Below are positions 25,430 to 33,906 of a DNA stretch of 64,000 bases, in pieces. How positions within the stretch are numbered: the stretch's first letter is position 1; every line of letters starts with the position of its first letter. A program made the position numbers and the translations under genes. Source of the stretch: Paenibacillus ginsengarvi (GTDB lineage: Bacteria; Bacillota; Bacilli; Paenibacillales; NBRC-103111); NCBI RefSeq assembly GCF_003626695.1, contig NZ_RBAH01000027.1:1-64000 (forward strand). Direction: 5' to 3'. The notes beneath the pieces were generated by a model. It ran no database searches and was not told the origin of the DNA. It was given only the letters and a program-made list of their open reading frames with translations.

Positions 25430-25504
25430 GCTGCCTTAGCAGCTAAGTTGCGATCCAAAAATAAGAAACCGCTCATTTTCGGATCGCGCATAATATGCAT
25501 TATA
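25430..25504 (-). promoter_or_regulatory. parE promoter and leader hairpins (tentative)
   Basis: A minus-strand TATAAT lies at 25499-25504. The RNA would begin just before a GCGATCC/GGATCGC stem (25450-25456 with 25481-25487) and a second hairpin GCTGC-CTTA-GCAGC (25430-25443). The minus-35 is poor. No known regulatory RNA is recognised. Confidence 0.35.
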
Positions 25505-25593
25505 CTCAAAGCGATTTATTTTTACCATGCCCCATTTCGGGCAGAAACCGCCGGAGATGTTCCACACCGGTTACAGCATGCCGCAAACAGGGC

Positions 25594-26592
25594 CTAGTTC
25601 AACACATCTTTTCTCGTGAAAACCGCGAAGGAGACGACAAGCGAAGCGATCCCCCACACCGCAAGCACAGTCATGGAGAAGCCGAGATCCATCCCTTCGA
25701 TCGGCGGCAGCCGACCCGCCAAATAGTCGGTCAGCGTCAGATTAACCATAAATAAATATTTGGCCGTTTCCCACGACGATACCATATTCGTCAAAATGCT
25801 GCCGGATATAACAACCGCAAGCATGATGCCCATGCCGGCCGCCGTGCTGCGCACGAGCACCGACACCATCAGCGACATGAACCCGACGATCAGCGCGGCG
25901 AACCAGACGAGGCCTAGCTCCATAAGTACGTACAACCAGCCGGGAACCGGGTGAACATTGCTCATGTCGATCTCCGAGCCGACGATCTGGTACCCGGTGA
26001 ACGTTGGAAGCGTCCACCCTCCGTAACCGAACACAAGCCCCGATATCAAATAAGCGAGCGCCATTGTAGCGAGAACGGTAAGTGATATGTAGAGCAAAAG
26101 CGCAATATATTTGCTCGCGAGCACCTTCCAGCGCTGAACGGGCCTTGTAAGCAGCAGCTTGATCGTACCGGTGGAATGCTCGGACGACACGAGGTCGGAA
26201 GCGAGAACCATAACCATAAGCGGAATGAACAGACTGATGGCGTTCGCCATGAACGTTTTCGTGAACGTAACGCCGTTAGGCGCCTTCGGGTCCACGTTTT
26301 TGTCCAAGTAATATTGCAGCACCTTGACCTGCACCCGCATCACTTTTTTCCACTCTTCCGGCACGCGGTTGCTGGCCAGACGGTTCGTGTAATCGTTGAT
26401 CTGCTGCTGCGTCTCCAGCCTCCAGTCCTGCGTGCCGAACTGCTTCTTGCTATTTTGCGCCACCTTCATCTGCGCGTACGTGAACATCGGGATAAGGGCA
26501 GCCAAAATGAGGAGGATGACGAGAAACCGTTTTTTCTTCCAAATTTTGATCGTTTCGTTCTGAACCAATGGGTAGAGGCCGACGCTATTCAA
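25594..26592 (-). CDS. ABC-2 type transporter permease
   Basis: 332 residues: one N-terminal membrane helix (FLVILLILAALIPMF), a large extracellular helical loop (about 40-110), then five further helices with the conserved SSEHSTGTIKLLLTRPVQR cytoplasmic motif that contacts the ATPase. This is the ABC-2/NatB-like layout. It overlaps the ATPase gene by eight bases and is the last gene of a three-gene operon (SGNH hydrolase, ATPase, permease). The substrate is unknown. Confidence 0.88.
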   Translation of the reverse strand: MNSVGLYPLVQNETIKIWKKKRFLVILLILAALIPMFTYAQMKVAQNSKKQFGTQDWRLETQQQINDYTNRLASNRVPEEWKKVMRVQVKVLQYYLDKNVDPKAPNGVTFTKTFMANAISLFIPLMVMVLASDLVSSEHSTGTIKLLLTRPVQRWKVLASKYIALLLYISLTVLATMALAYLISGLVFGYGGWTLPTFTGYQIVGSEIDMSNVHPVPGWLYVLMELGLVWFAALIVGFMSLMVSVLVRSTAAGMGIMLAVVISGSILTNMVSSWETAKYLFMVNLTLTDYLAGRLPPIEGMDLGFSMTVLAVWGIASLVVSFAVFTRKDVLN

Positions 26593-27550
26593 TTTTCTCC
26601 CCCTCCGTCACGCGCAAAAACAGCTCCTCCAGCGTAGGATTCGCGATCCGTATTCCGTGTACACGGATGCCGGATGCGACCATCGCCTCGTTCAGCGCCG
26701 GAATCGTCTCTTGCTCCATCTGAACGACGATCGGCCGGACGCCATCTCGACCAGCCTGTTCGGCAGCGGATTGGCGTTCGTCCGGACTGAGCAACTGGAC
26801 GCCCTCCGCTCCGGCGAGCAGCTCCCGGGCGCGCTCGTAAGGCTCGGCATTCCAGACAACGGTGCTTCCCGCCTGTCTAAGCAGCTCGTCCACCTCGCCT
26901 ACGGCAATGACGTTTCCGTGGCTGATGATGGCCACCCGGTCGCACATTTGCTGGATTTCGCTGAGCAGATGACTGGAGACGAACAGGCTGAGCCCCTTCG
27001 CCGCCAGCTCCCGGATAAAATCGCGCATTTCCTTGATCCCTTGCGGATCGAGCCCGTTCGTAGGCTCGTCGAGAATGAGCAGGCTCGGGCTCCCGAGCAG
27101 CGCCTGGGCGATGCCGAGCCGCTGGCGCATGCCGAGCGAATACGTCTTGACTTTGTCGAATATACGCTGGCCGAGTCCGACGATCTCGGTCACTTCGCGA
27201 ATACGCGATTCGCCGACGCCGGGAATCATCCGCGCGAAATGCTCGAGATTTTCCCACCCGGTCATATACGAGTAGAGCTCGGGGTTTTCGACGATACAGC
27301 CGACGTGACGTAGCGCTTCGGTCGGCTGCTTGACGATATCGTAGCCGCTCAGCTTGATCGTACCGTCCGTCGGCTTGATCAGTCCGACGAGCATGCGGAT
27401 CGTCGTTGTTTTGCCGGAGCCGTTCGGCCCGAGAAAGCCGAATATTTCGCCGCGCCGCACATCGAACGAAATGCCTTTAATAATAAGCCGGTTTTTGATT
27501 TTTTTCTTCAATTGATGGACGGACAGTACAACGGACGTTTCCCCGGTCAT
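26585..27550 (-). CDS. ABC transporter ATP-binding protein
   Basis: About 321 residues. Walker A GPNGSGKTTT, Q-loop before ENPELYSYMTGWENL, signature SLGMRQRLGIAQAL (an accepted variant), Walker B LLILDEPTNGLDP, D-loop and switch His SSHLLSE are present. The C-terminal ~90 residues are an extra domain common in BcrA/NatA-type ATPases. ATG 27550 follows GAGGAGGGG; the 84 extra residues of open frame upstream overlap the SGNH gene and are not real. It partners the permease at 25594-26592. Confidence 0.93.
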   Translation of the reverse strand: MTGETSVVLSVHQLKKKIKNRLIIKGISFDVRRGEIFGFLGPNGSGKTTTIRMLVGLIKPTDGTIKLSGYDIVKQPTEALRHVGCIVENPELYSYMTGWENLEHFARMIPGVGESRIREVTEIVGLGQRIFDKVKTYSLGMRQRLGIAQALLGSPSLLILDEPTNGLDPQGIKEMRDFIRELAAKGLSLFVSSHLLSEIQQMCDRVAIISHGNVIAVGEVDELLRQAGSTVVWNAEPYERARELLAGAEGVQLLSPDERQSAAEQAGRDGVRPIVVQMEQETIPALNEAMVASGIRVHGIRIANPTLEELFLRVTEGEKIE

Positions 27551-27563
27551 TCGCTCCCCTCCT

Positions 27564-28367
27564 CTATTCAAGCGCCTGCACGACGCGGTCGGCGATCCGC
27601 ACGTACCCGGCTTGATTCGGGTGGAAGTGATCGCTGTACAGGTAGTTGTCGATCCCGAACTGGAACAGATCGATCGTCGGCACGACGACCATATTCGGGA
27701 AACGGCTCGCAATCTTGAACGCCTGATCGTTCCATTCCTGCACATGAACCGTAGCGGGACGCATGTCCGGAATATTGTAAAACGGATTGTACACGCCCAC
27801 ATAAACGATTTTCGCTTTCGGATTCAGCTCCGCCAGCTTCGTCAGGATCTGCTCCAGCCGTTTCAGCGGCTCCGGCAGCCGGTCCCGCACCTTTGCCGGA
27901 TCGAGCTGGTCGCTCCCCGCATTCAGCACATCTTGTCCGATCGCAAACAAGTCGTTTCCGCCCATCGTGAGCAGAACGACATCCGCCTTTTCGATCCCGT
28001 ACGGAATGCCTTTCGCATTTTGCAAAGCGGCGAGCAGTTGATCGGTCCGATACCCGTTAACCGCATAGTTGCCGATAACGTTAACCTGTTTTTTCGTAGC
28101 GCTTGCCAGCTTCTCCTTAACGTTCTGCACGTATCCTTTGCCGGAGACGTCACCCGTTCCGACCGTAAGCGAATCGCCGAGCGCCACGATATCGATCGAC
28201 GTCTTCTGCTCCGCCGGCACCGGCGGCGGCTCCTCCGCTTGCGCAAACGGAGCAGGTTTCGGATTGATAACATCGTTCAAGGCGTACACGAGTCCGCCAA
28301 CTAATAGAAGCGTCGCCATAAGCGCCGCCGTTCCGATCGTTCTCCATAGCGTTCGCGTCGACCTCAT
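27564..28367 (-). CDS. SGNH/GDSL hydrolase, membrane-anchored or secreted
   Basis: About 267 residues. An N-terminal hydrophobic segment (TLWRTIGTAALMATLLLVGGLVYAL) suggests a signal anchor. The SGNH blocks are VALGDSLTVG (Ser nucleophile), NYAVNGYRTD (Gly), LLTMGGNDLF (Asn) and DHFHPNQAGY (Asp/His). This resembles Bacillus YpmR. Such enzymes remove acyl groups from lipids or wall polymers. ATG 28367 has AGGAGGG upstream; it is the first gene of an operon with an ABC transporter 13 bases on. Confidence 0.88.
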   Translation of the reverse strand: MRSTRTLWRTIGTAALMATLLLVGGLVYALNDVINPKPAPFAQAEEPPPVPAEQKTSIDIVALGDSLTVGTGDVSGKGYVQNVKEKLASATKKQVNVIGNYAVNGYRTDQLLAALQNAKGIPYGIEKADVVLLTMGGNDLFAIGQDVLNAGSDQLDPAKVRDRLPEPLKRLEQILTKLAELNPKAKIVYVGVYNPFYNIPDMRPATVHVQEWNDQAFKIASRFPNMVVVPTIDLFQFGIDNYLYSDHFHPNQAGYVRIADRVVQALE

Positions 28368-28484
28368 CGGAAGCCCTCCTGAATCGAGCAAGTTCTGCAT
28401 ATCAGTTACTAGATTAAAGGTTCGGGGAGCAATTTGCAAATACGCCAGGCATACATAGCCGGAGTTCTCCGCTCTCCCCAAAAA

Positions 28485-28516
28485 AAGATCTGCCCGATTC
28501 CCCTCGGACAGATCTT
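28485..28516 (-). terminator. Terminator after sleL-like gene
   Basis: AAGATCTG(C)CCGA...TCGG(A)CAGATCTT hairpin followed on the minus strand by seven T; lies 27 bases after the stop. Confidence 0.9.
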
Positions 28517-28542
28517 CTTCGACACCGAACATACGATCTCCT

Positions 28543-29826
28543 TCAAGTTACCTTCTTAACATGAAAATTTGCCTCGAGCAGCGGCCAGTTTTGCGGAAAG
28601 CTTTGCCCGAGCAGCCAATAGCTGATGCCGCGAAGCCCGTATTCCTTGATCAAATCGAACTTGGCCTGCATGCTACGCGCATCTTCGAACCAGACGATAT
28701 GCTCCTTGCCCTCGTGATCGTAATAAGTAAAGTTAGGCGCTTGCGATGCCGGATCGAAGCGGATATACGCCCCCACATCGCGGGCCAGTACAACGGCCGC
28801 CTTCGGAGAGAGCGTCGGCGCGAATTTGCCGCCTTTTATGTAAGGCAGCGTCCAGTTGTAACCGTACAGCGGGGCTCCCATCATAATTTTGTCCGGCGGA
28901 ATGACCGACACCGCATAATCCAGCACTTGTCTGACTTGCGGGATCGGCGCCACCGCCATAGGCGGGCCGCCCGACCAGCCCCACTCGTACGTCATAATGA
29001 TGACGAAGTCGACGATTTCGCCGTGAGCCTTGTAGTCATGCGCTTCGTACCATCTGCCCGCCTGCGTGCCGCTCGTTTTCGGGGCGAGAGCGGTCGATAC
29101 CGCTTTGCCGATCGCGTGCACGCGTGCCGTTATGTCGCGGAGAAAGGCGTTGTACTTTTCCCGGTCCTCGGGAAAAATATGCTCGAAATCGATGTTGAGC
29201 GCGTAAAAATGTTTGTTTTGCATAGTGGCGATTACGTTGTCCATAAATTTGCTTCTCGCTTCGGCATTGTCGAACAGCGACCGCGCCACTTCCGACGAAA
29301 ACGTGCCGTTCTCGAAGTTCGTCACGACCATCATCGGCGCCGCATCCGTATTTCGTATCGCCGCGAGCGCCGCCTCGTCCTGCGGGGGAGTGAGCGAGCC
29401 GTCCGGGTGGGCGATATACTGAAACAGACTGAAATACGTCATATACGGCGCCGTTTCCTTCACGATAGCGCGATCCTGTTCAGCCGTCTTCGGCTGTAAA
29501 TAACCGTTCACCTCGATCGTCCGTTTCTCGCCCTGCCGGGGAATGAGCAGCCGCTGTCCAACGTAGAGCCGGGAAGGGTCCGTAATCCCGTTCGCTTGTG
29601 CAATCGCTTCGACCGATACGCCGTAGCGGTGTGCAATCGTCCAGAGCGATTCACTGGGACGGACGATATGGTACGTATCGCTGGTCGGGATGACGAGCGC
29701 TTGCCCGACCGCGAGCCGTGTCGGCTCGTCGATCTCGTTGATGCGGACGATGTCGTCAACCGGCACGCCATATCGTTTCGCGATCGCCCACAGCGAATCG
29801 CCGGGCTGCACGACTTCGATTTGCAT
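28543..29826 (-). CDS. LysM and GH18 spore-cortex hydrolase, SleL/YaaH type
   Basis: 427 residues: two LysM domains (VVQPGDSLWAIAKRYGV at residues 4-47 and VRPSESLWTIAHRYGV at 54-97) and a GH18 barrel (about 105-420). The catalytic motif is NIDFEHI, in the DxxDxE position with the terminal Glu as acid/base. There is no signal peptide, as usual for SleL/YaaH, which is made in the mother cell and cleaves cortical N-acetylglucosamine bonds during germination. AAAGGAGG lies before the ATG. Confidence 0.9.
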   Translation of the reverse strand: MQIEVVQPGDSLWAIAKRYGVPVDDIVRINEIDEPTRLAVGQALVIPTSDTYHIVRPSESLWTIAHRYGVSVEAIAQANGITDPSRLYVGQRLLIPRQGEKRTIEVNGYLQPKTAEQDRAIVKETAPYMTYFSLFQYIAHPDGSLTPPQDEAALAAIRNTDAAPMMVVTNFENGTFSSEVARSLFDNAEARSKFMDNVIATMQNKHFYALNIDFEHIFPEDREKYNAFLRDITARVHAIGKAVSTALAPKTSGTQAGRWYEAHDYKAHGEIVDFVIIMTYEWGWSGGPPMAVAPIPQVRQVLDYAVSVIPPDKIMMGAPLYGYNWTLPYIKGGKFAPTLSPKAAVVLARDVGAYIRFDPASQAPNFTYYDHEGKEHIVWFEDARSMQAKFDLIKEYGLRGISYWLLGQSFPQNWPLLEANFHVKKVT

Positions 29827-29934
29827 AGCGTTCCTCCTTTCAGTTTTTATCTCCTTGTAGCAAGCCTATTCGGCCGCCGCTTTTTCCTTGCCAGTCCTTC
29901 GTAAAAAAACCGAAACTATAAATTCAAAAAAAAC

Positions 29935-29972
29935 GAAGCCTTCGGGACGCTTATTGCGCCTCCAAAGGCTTC
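29935..29972 (-). terminator. Terminator after bmrCD-like operon
   Basis: GAAGCCTT (29935-29942) pairs with AAGGCTTC (29965-29972) with an inner GGACGC/GCGCC stem; the minus strand then reads G plus eight T. Confidence 0.9.
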
Positions 29973-29980
29973 CTCTGCGA

Positions 29981-31840
29981 TTAAACCGCTTCGCTAAGAA
30001 ATTTGTACTGGGCTTCCACCAGCCCGTGATAAATACCGCCGTGGCGCATCAATTCGTCGTGAGTGCCTTCTTCCATAATATTGCCGTGGTCGAGCACGAC
30101 AATTTTGTCGGCGCCCCGAATCGTCGAAAGCCTGTGAGCGATCATGAACGAGGTACGCCCAATCAGCAGCGTCTTGAGCGCCTGCTGAATTTTTTGCTCC
30201 GTCTCCGTATCGATGCTGGCCGTCGCTTCGTCGAGAATGAGCACACGCGGATTCGCGAGCAGCGCCCGGGCAAACGACAGCAGTTGCCTTTGCCCCATCG
30301 AGAGCATATTGCCCCGTTCCTCGACTTGCGTATCGTATCCGTCCGGCAGCTTCACGATGAAGTCGTGCGCATGCACCGCCTTGGCAGCCGCCTCGATCTC
30401 TTCGTTCGTCGCTTCGAGCCGCCCGAAACGAATGTTGTCGCGGATCGAGCCCGAGAAGATGAATGTATCCTGAAGCACGATGCCGACCTGCGAGCGCAAG
30501 CTTTGCAGTGTAACGTCGCGGATATCGTAGCCGTCCACGAGCACCCGGCCTTCGACCGGATCGTAAAATCGGCACAGCAGATTGATGATCGTACTTTTGC
30601 CCGAGCCCGTATGACCGACGAGCGCGATCGATTCGCCCGCCTTCGCCTCCAGACTGATGCCCTTGAGGGCGGGGCGGCCCTTCTCGTATTCGAAGACGAT
30701 ATTGTCGAAGCGGACATCGCCTTTGATATCCGGCAGCGTTTCCGGCTTGTCTTTCTCCGCAACCGTCGCCTTCTCGTCAAGAAACTCGAAGATGCGCTCC
30801 GACGAAGCCATCGCCACCAGCATCTGATTGTACATTTGACCAAGCCGGTTGATCGGCTCCCAGAAGTTGCCGATATAGTTCGCGAAGGCGACGAGCATCC
30901 CGATCGTCAGCTCTTTGTGTTCGATCAAGTTGGCGCCGTACCAGAACAAGATACACGTTCCGATGGCACCGGTCAGCTCGATAATCGGCCCGAACGCCTG
31001 GTTGAGCGCCGACGCCCGATCCCACGAGTTTTTGTTGATCGTGTTCATGTCGTCGAAGTATTTGATATTTTCTTTCTCTTGAGTGAATGCCTGCGTGACG
31101 CGGATGCCCTGAATGCATTCGGCCACATGCGCGTTGATTCGCGACTGCTTCATGCGGACGTCCTGCCAGGCGTGCCGGATCCGCTTGCGCAGCGAGCCGG
31201 ACACGATGAACATCAGCGGAACCGTAACGATGATGGCTAGTCCGAGCTTAGGACTGAGCGACAGCAAAATAATGACGATCCCGATCAGCTGCATGCAGTC
31301 GATAAGCAGGTTGACGACGCCGTTCGTAAACAAATCCTGCAGCGAGTTGACGTCGTTCGTAATACGCACAAGCACCGAACCGGCCGGACGTTTGTCGAAA
31401 AAGCGGAACGACAGCTGCTGGATGTGACTGAACAGCGAGTAGCGTAAGTCGAAAAGCACCTTTTGGCCGATGACGTTAATGTAACGAATACGGTATCGGT
31501 TTACAAAATATTGCAGCAGATACAGCGCCAGCATCGTACTGGCAAGAATCATCAGCAGATTGCCGTCGCCGTTAAAGAGCGCTTTGTCGATCGCGAGACT
31601 GATCAAGTAAGGGATGGCCAGCTTCGAGAACGTGCCGAGTATCATCGTAGCGAGAATGATCGGCAGCAATTGCCGGCGGTAAGGCTTCAGATAAGCCCCC
31701 ATCCGCTTCAACTGCCCCCAGTCGAACGACTTCTCCATTTTGTCGTCGTCCTGATAAACGAAGCGTTCGCTCGTTTTCCCCGATTGGCCCGCACGTGCGG
31801 CGTGCCCCTGTTCTTCCGGATGCTCCTTCGGCCGGCTCAT
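29981..31840 (-). CDS. bmrD: ABC exporter half-transporter with intact catalytic Glu (BmrD-like)
   Basis: 619 residues: six membrane helices (about 55-340), then an NBD with Walker A GHTGSGKST, Q-loop VLQDTFIFSG, signature LSMGQRQLLSFARAL (second Gly of LSGGQ replaced by Met), Walker B LILDEATASID with the catalytic Glu, and switch His in IAHRLS. The N-terminal ~40 residues are a charged extension as in BmrD. It overlaps the partner gene by four bases (ATGA). With the upstream half it should form a heterodimeric drug or lipid exporter. The symbol is by similarity of layout and motifs. Confidence 0.85.
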   Translation of the reverse strand: MSRPKEHPEEQGHAARAGQSGKTSERFVYQDDDKMEKSFDWGQLKRMGAYLKPYRRQLLPIILATMILGTFSKLAIPYLISLAIDKALFNGDGNLLMILASTMLALYLLQYFVNRYRIRYINVIGQKVLFDLRYSLFSHIQQLSFRFFDKRPAGSVLVRITNDVNSLQDLFTNGVVNLLIDCMQLIGIVIILLSLSPKLGLAIIVTVPLMFIVSGSLRKRIRHAWQDVRMKQSRINAHVAECIQGIRVTQAFTQEKENIKYFDDMNTINKNSWDRASALNQAFGPIIELTGAIGTCILFWYGANLIEHKELTIGMLVAFANYIGNFWEPINRLGQMYNQMLVAMASSERIFEFLDEKATVAEKDKPETLPDIKGDVRFDNIVFEYEKGRPALKGISLEAKAGESIALVGHTGSGKSTIINLLCRFYDPVEGRVLVDGYDIRDVTLQSLRSQVGIVLQDTFIFSGSIRDNIRFGRLEATNEEIEAAAKAVHAHDFIVKLPDGYDTQVEERGNMLSMGQRQLLSFARALLANPRVLILDEATASIDTETEQKIQQALKTLLIGRTSFMIAHRLSTIRGADKIVVLDHGNIMEEGTHDELMRHGGIYHGLVEAQYKFLSEAV

Positions 31841-33603
31841 CCTACCACCCTCCGTTCTTCCTGTTGCTGCGCAAAATCCGGATGATCCGAATATTGGATT
31901 TTATACGTCTCGTAATAATGGCCCGGCTGGCTGAGCAGCTCCTCGTGCGTGCCGCGCTGGATGATGCGTCCGCTGTCCAGCACGAGTATTTCGTCGGCAT
32001 GTTTCAGCGACGAGATCCGGTGAGCGATAATAAACGTCGTCCGGCCCTTCATCAGCTCCTGGAAGCCGGCCTGAATTTCATGCTCGGTTTCCATATCGAC
32101 GGCGCTGGTGGCATCGTCCAGAATCAATATTTTCGGATCTTTGATCAGCGCTCGCGCGATTGCGATACGCTGCTTCTGACCGCCCGACAGCCCCATTCCG
32201 CGTTCGCCGACGACCGTGTCGTACCCGAGCGGCAGTTCCATAATGAAGTCATGCGCCTTCGCGAGCTTCGCGGCCCGCACGATCTCTTCGTCGGTTACGT
32301 CCTTGCGCCCGTACGAAATGTTGTTGCGAATCGTCGACGAGAACAGGAACGTCTCCTGGAACACGAGGGCGATCTGCTGGCGCAGCGCCTCGAGCTTGAT
32401 GTCGCGAATGTCTTTTCCGTCGAGCGTGATGCGCCCTTCCTTGATGTTGTAGGCGCGAAGCATCAGCTGAATGACGGTTGATTTGCCTGAGCCGGTTCCG
32501 CCAAGTAGACCAATAACGGAGCCAGCAGGCGCTTCCAGATTGAACTCCCGCAGCGCGGGCTGTTTTTCGGGATACGAGAACGTAACGTTTTCGAAGCGCA
32601 CCGTACCTTGCACATGCTCCGGCGTTATCGCTCCATCCTTGTCTTTTACGTGTACGTATTGATTCAGAATCTCCAGCACGCGCTCGCCGGATGCCTTCGA
32701 TTGCGTATAGTTGTTAATATGAAACCCGATATCCCGCATCGGTGCTATAATGTACCAGATGAAGCTGAAAAAAGCGACCAGCTCGCCAAGCGTCATCGAG
32801 CCTTTGATAACGAACATGCCGCCTACCGTAAGCAATACCGCTACGCAAACCGAGGACAACAGCTCAAGCGTCGGGAAAAATCGGGACCACGTATACGACA
32901 GGTTAATGTTGCTTTCTCTGAATTCGCCGTTTCGCGACGCAAATTTCTCAATCTCGAACGGTTCGCGCGCAAATGCTTTTACGGTGCGCACGCCGTTAAT
33001 ATTTTCCTGAACGGCCGTCGTCAGGTTGCTGTTCGCTTGACGGATCGAACGGAATTCCGGGTGAATCTGGCGCTCCAGCCGCATGGCCGTAACGACCAGA
33101 AACGGCATCGTAATGAAGGTGACCAGCGTCAGCTTCCAATTCATCGTAAACATCATAATCGACCCGAAGATGAACATGAGGAACACGTTGAGCAGCTGCG
33201 CAAAGCCGAATCCGATAAACTGGCGGATTCCTTCGAGGTCCGCGGTCAGTCGGGACATCAGATCGCCCGTCTTGGCCCGGTCGTAATACTGAAACGATAA
33301 ATATTGCAACTTCTCGTACAGCGCGTTACGCAGGCTGAAGGCGACCCGGTTGCCGAGGCGGCCTCCCGTAAAACCGTGCATGTACGCAAATGTTGCTTTG
33401 ACCGCGACGACAGCTACGACAAGCAGCGCTAGATAGGGTACCCATTCGAACTGTTCCTTCTTGATGACGTCATCGATGAGGAATCGAAGCAAGTGCGGAT
33501 ACACGAGCCCGAGTGCGGTGGAACACATCAAACAGACAATCGAGATGAACAGCAAGTACCGGTCTTTCCAGTAAAATTGCTTTAATTGCTTCAAAACGTT
33601 CAT
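31837..33603 (-). CDS. bmrC: ABC exporter half-transporter with degenerate catalytic Glu (BmrC-like)
   Basis: 588 residues: six membrane helices, then an NBD with Walker A GGTGSGKST, Q-loop VFQETFLFSS, canonical signature LSGGQKQRIAIARAL, but Walker B LILDDATSAVD, where the catalytic Glu is Asp (about residue 495). In heterodimeric exporters such as BmrCD and TM287/288 the Asp-bearing half makes the degenerate site with the partner's altered signature, which fits the LSMGQ in the downstream gene. CTAGGAGGGC precedes the ATG. First gene of the two-gene operon. Confidence 0.87.
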   Translation of the reverse strand: MNVLKQLKQFYWKDRYLLFISIVCLMCSTALGLVYPHLLRFLIDDVIKKEQFEWVPYLALLVVAVVAVKATFAYMHGFTGGRLGNRVAFSLRNALYEKLQYLSFQYYDRAKTGDLMSRLTADLEGIRQFIGFGFAQLLNVFLMFIFGSIMMFTMNWKLTLVTFITMPFLVVTAMRLERQIHPEFRSIRQANSNLTTAVQENINGVRTVKAFAREPFEIEKFASRNGEFRESNINLSYTWSRFFPTLELLSSVCVAVLLTVGGMFVIKGSMTLGELVAFFSFIWYIIAPMRDIGFHINNYTQSKASGERVLEILNQYVHVKDKDGAITPEHVQGTVRFENVTFSYPEKQPALREFNLEAPAGSVIGLLGGTGSGKSTVIQLMLRAYNIKEGRITLDGKDIRDIKLEALRQQIALVFQETFLFSSTIRNNISYGRKDVTDEEIVRAAKLAKAHDFIMELPLGYDTVVGERGMGLSGGQKQRIAIARALIKDPKILILDDATSAVDMETEHEIQAGFQELMKGRTTFIIAHRISSLKHADEILVLDSGRIIQRGTHEELLSQPGHYYETYKIQYSDHPDFAQQQEERRVVG

Positions 33604-33883
33604 TTTCGCCCTCCTAGCCGGCTGCTTTCCAATTTCTTAATGAATCTTATCACCATCCCAAAGCGCGAGCAATCGACTTAATCGGTAGAAACGTTCAATA
33701 TTCCCCTAATACTCACAAAAAGACACGAAAACGGGAAGGAATCCATGAGATTCTCCCAATTCATCGGAATTCGCGTCTATGGATGCGTTTTCACGAAAGT
33801 TATGAAAATTAGGTGACAACCCTTGACGGAAGCGGGATTGCGAGCTGCGAACATCCTCCTGAAAATGGAAAATAAGACGTAAA
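33604..33883. other. Intergenic block upstream of bmrC-like gene; possible dispersed repeat
   Basis: A minus-strand promoter is plausible (listed separately). The rest, about 33700-33870, has two very short minus-strand frames with ribosome-site-like sequence but no recognised product. It is AT-richer than the neighbouring genes. No second copy occurs in this window. Confidence 0.3.
33644..33672 (-). promoter_or_regulatory. Candidate SigA promoter of bmrCD-like operon
   Basis: Minus-strand TTGCTC (33667-33672) and TAAGAT (33644-33649) with a 17-base spacer, giving a ~35-base leader. No BmrB-like leader peptide is present in this leader. Confidence 0.5.
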
Positions 33884-33906
33884 AACCGGACGTTCGCCGT
33901 CCGGTT
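33884..33906 (-). terminator. Terminator of secreted-protein gene
   Basis: AACCGGACG-TTCGC-CGTCCGGTT, a nine-base perfect stem that starts at the stop codon of the gene at 33906-34961, followed on the minus strand by five T. Confidence 0.85.

Noticed and set aside
26585..27802. Longer version of the ABC ATPase starting at 27802
   Set aside because: The extra 84 residues overlap the SGNH gene and look unlike protein; ATG 27550 has a strong ribosome site.
33604..33645. BmrB-like leader peptide for the bmrCD-like operon
   Set aside because: The predicted leader is ~35 bases with no start codon and ribosome site pair before bmrC.
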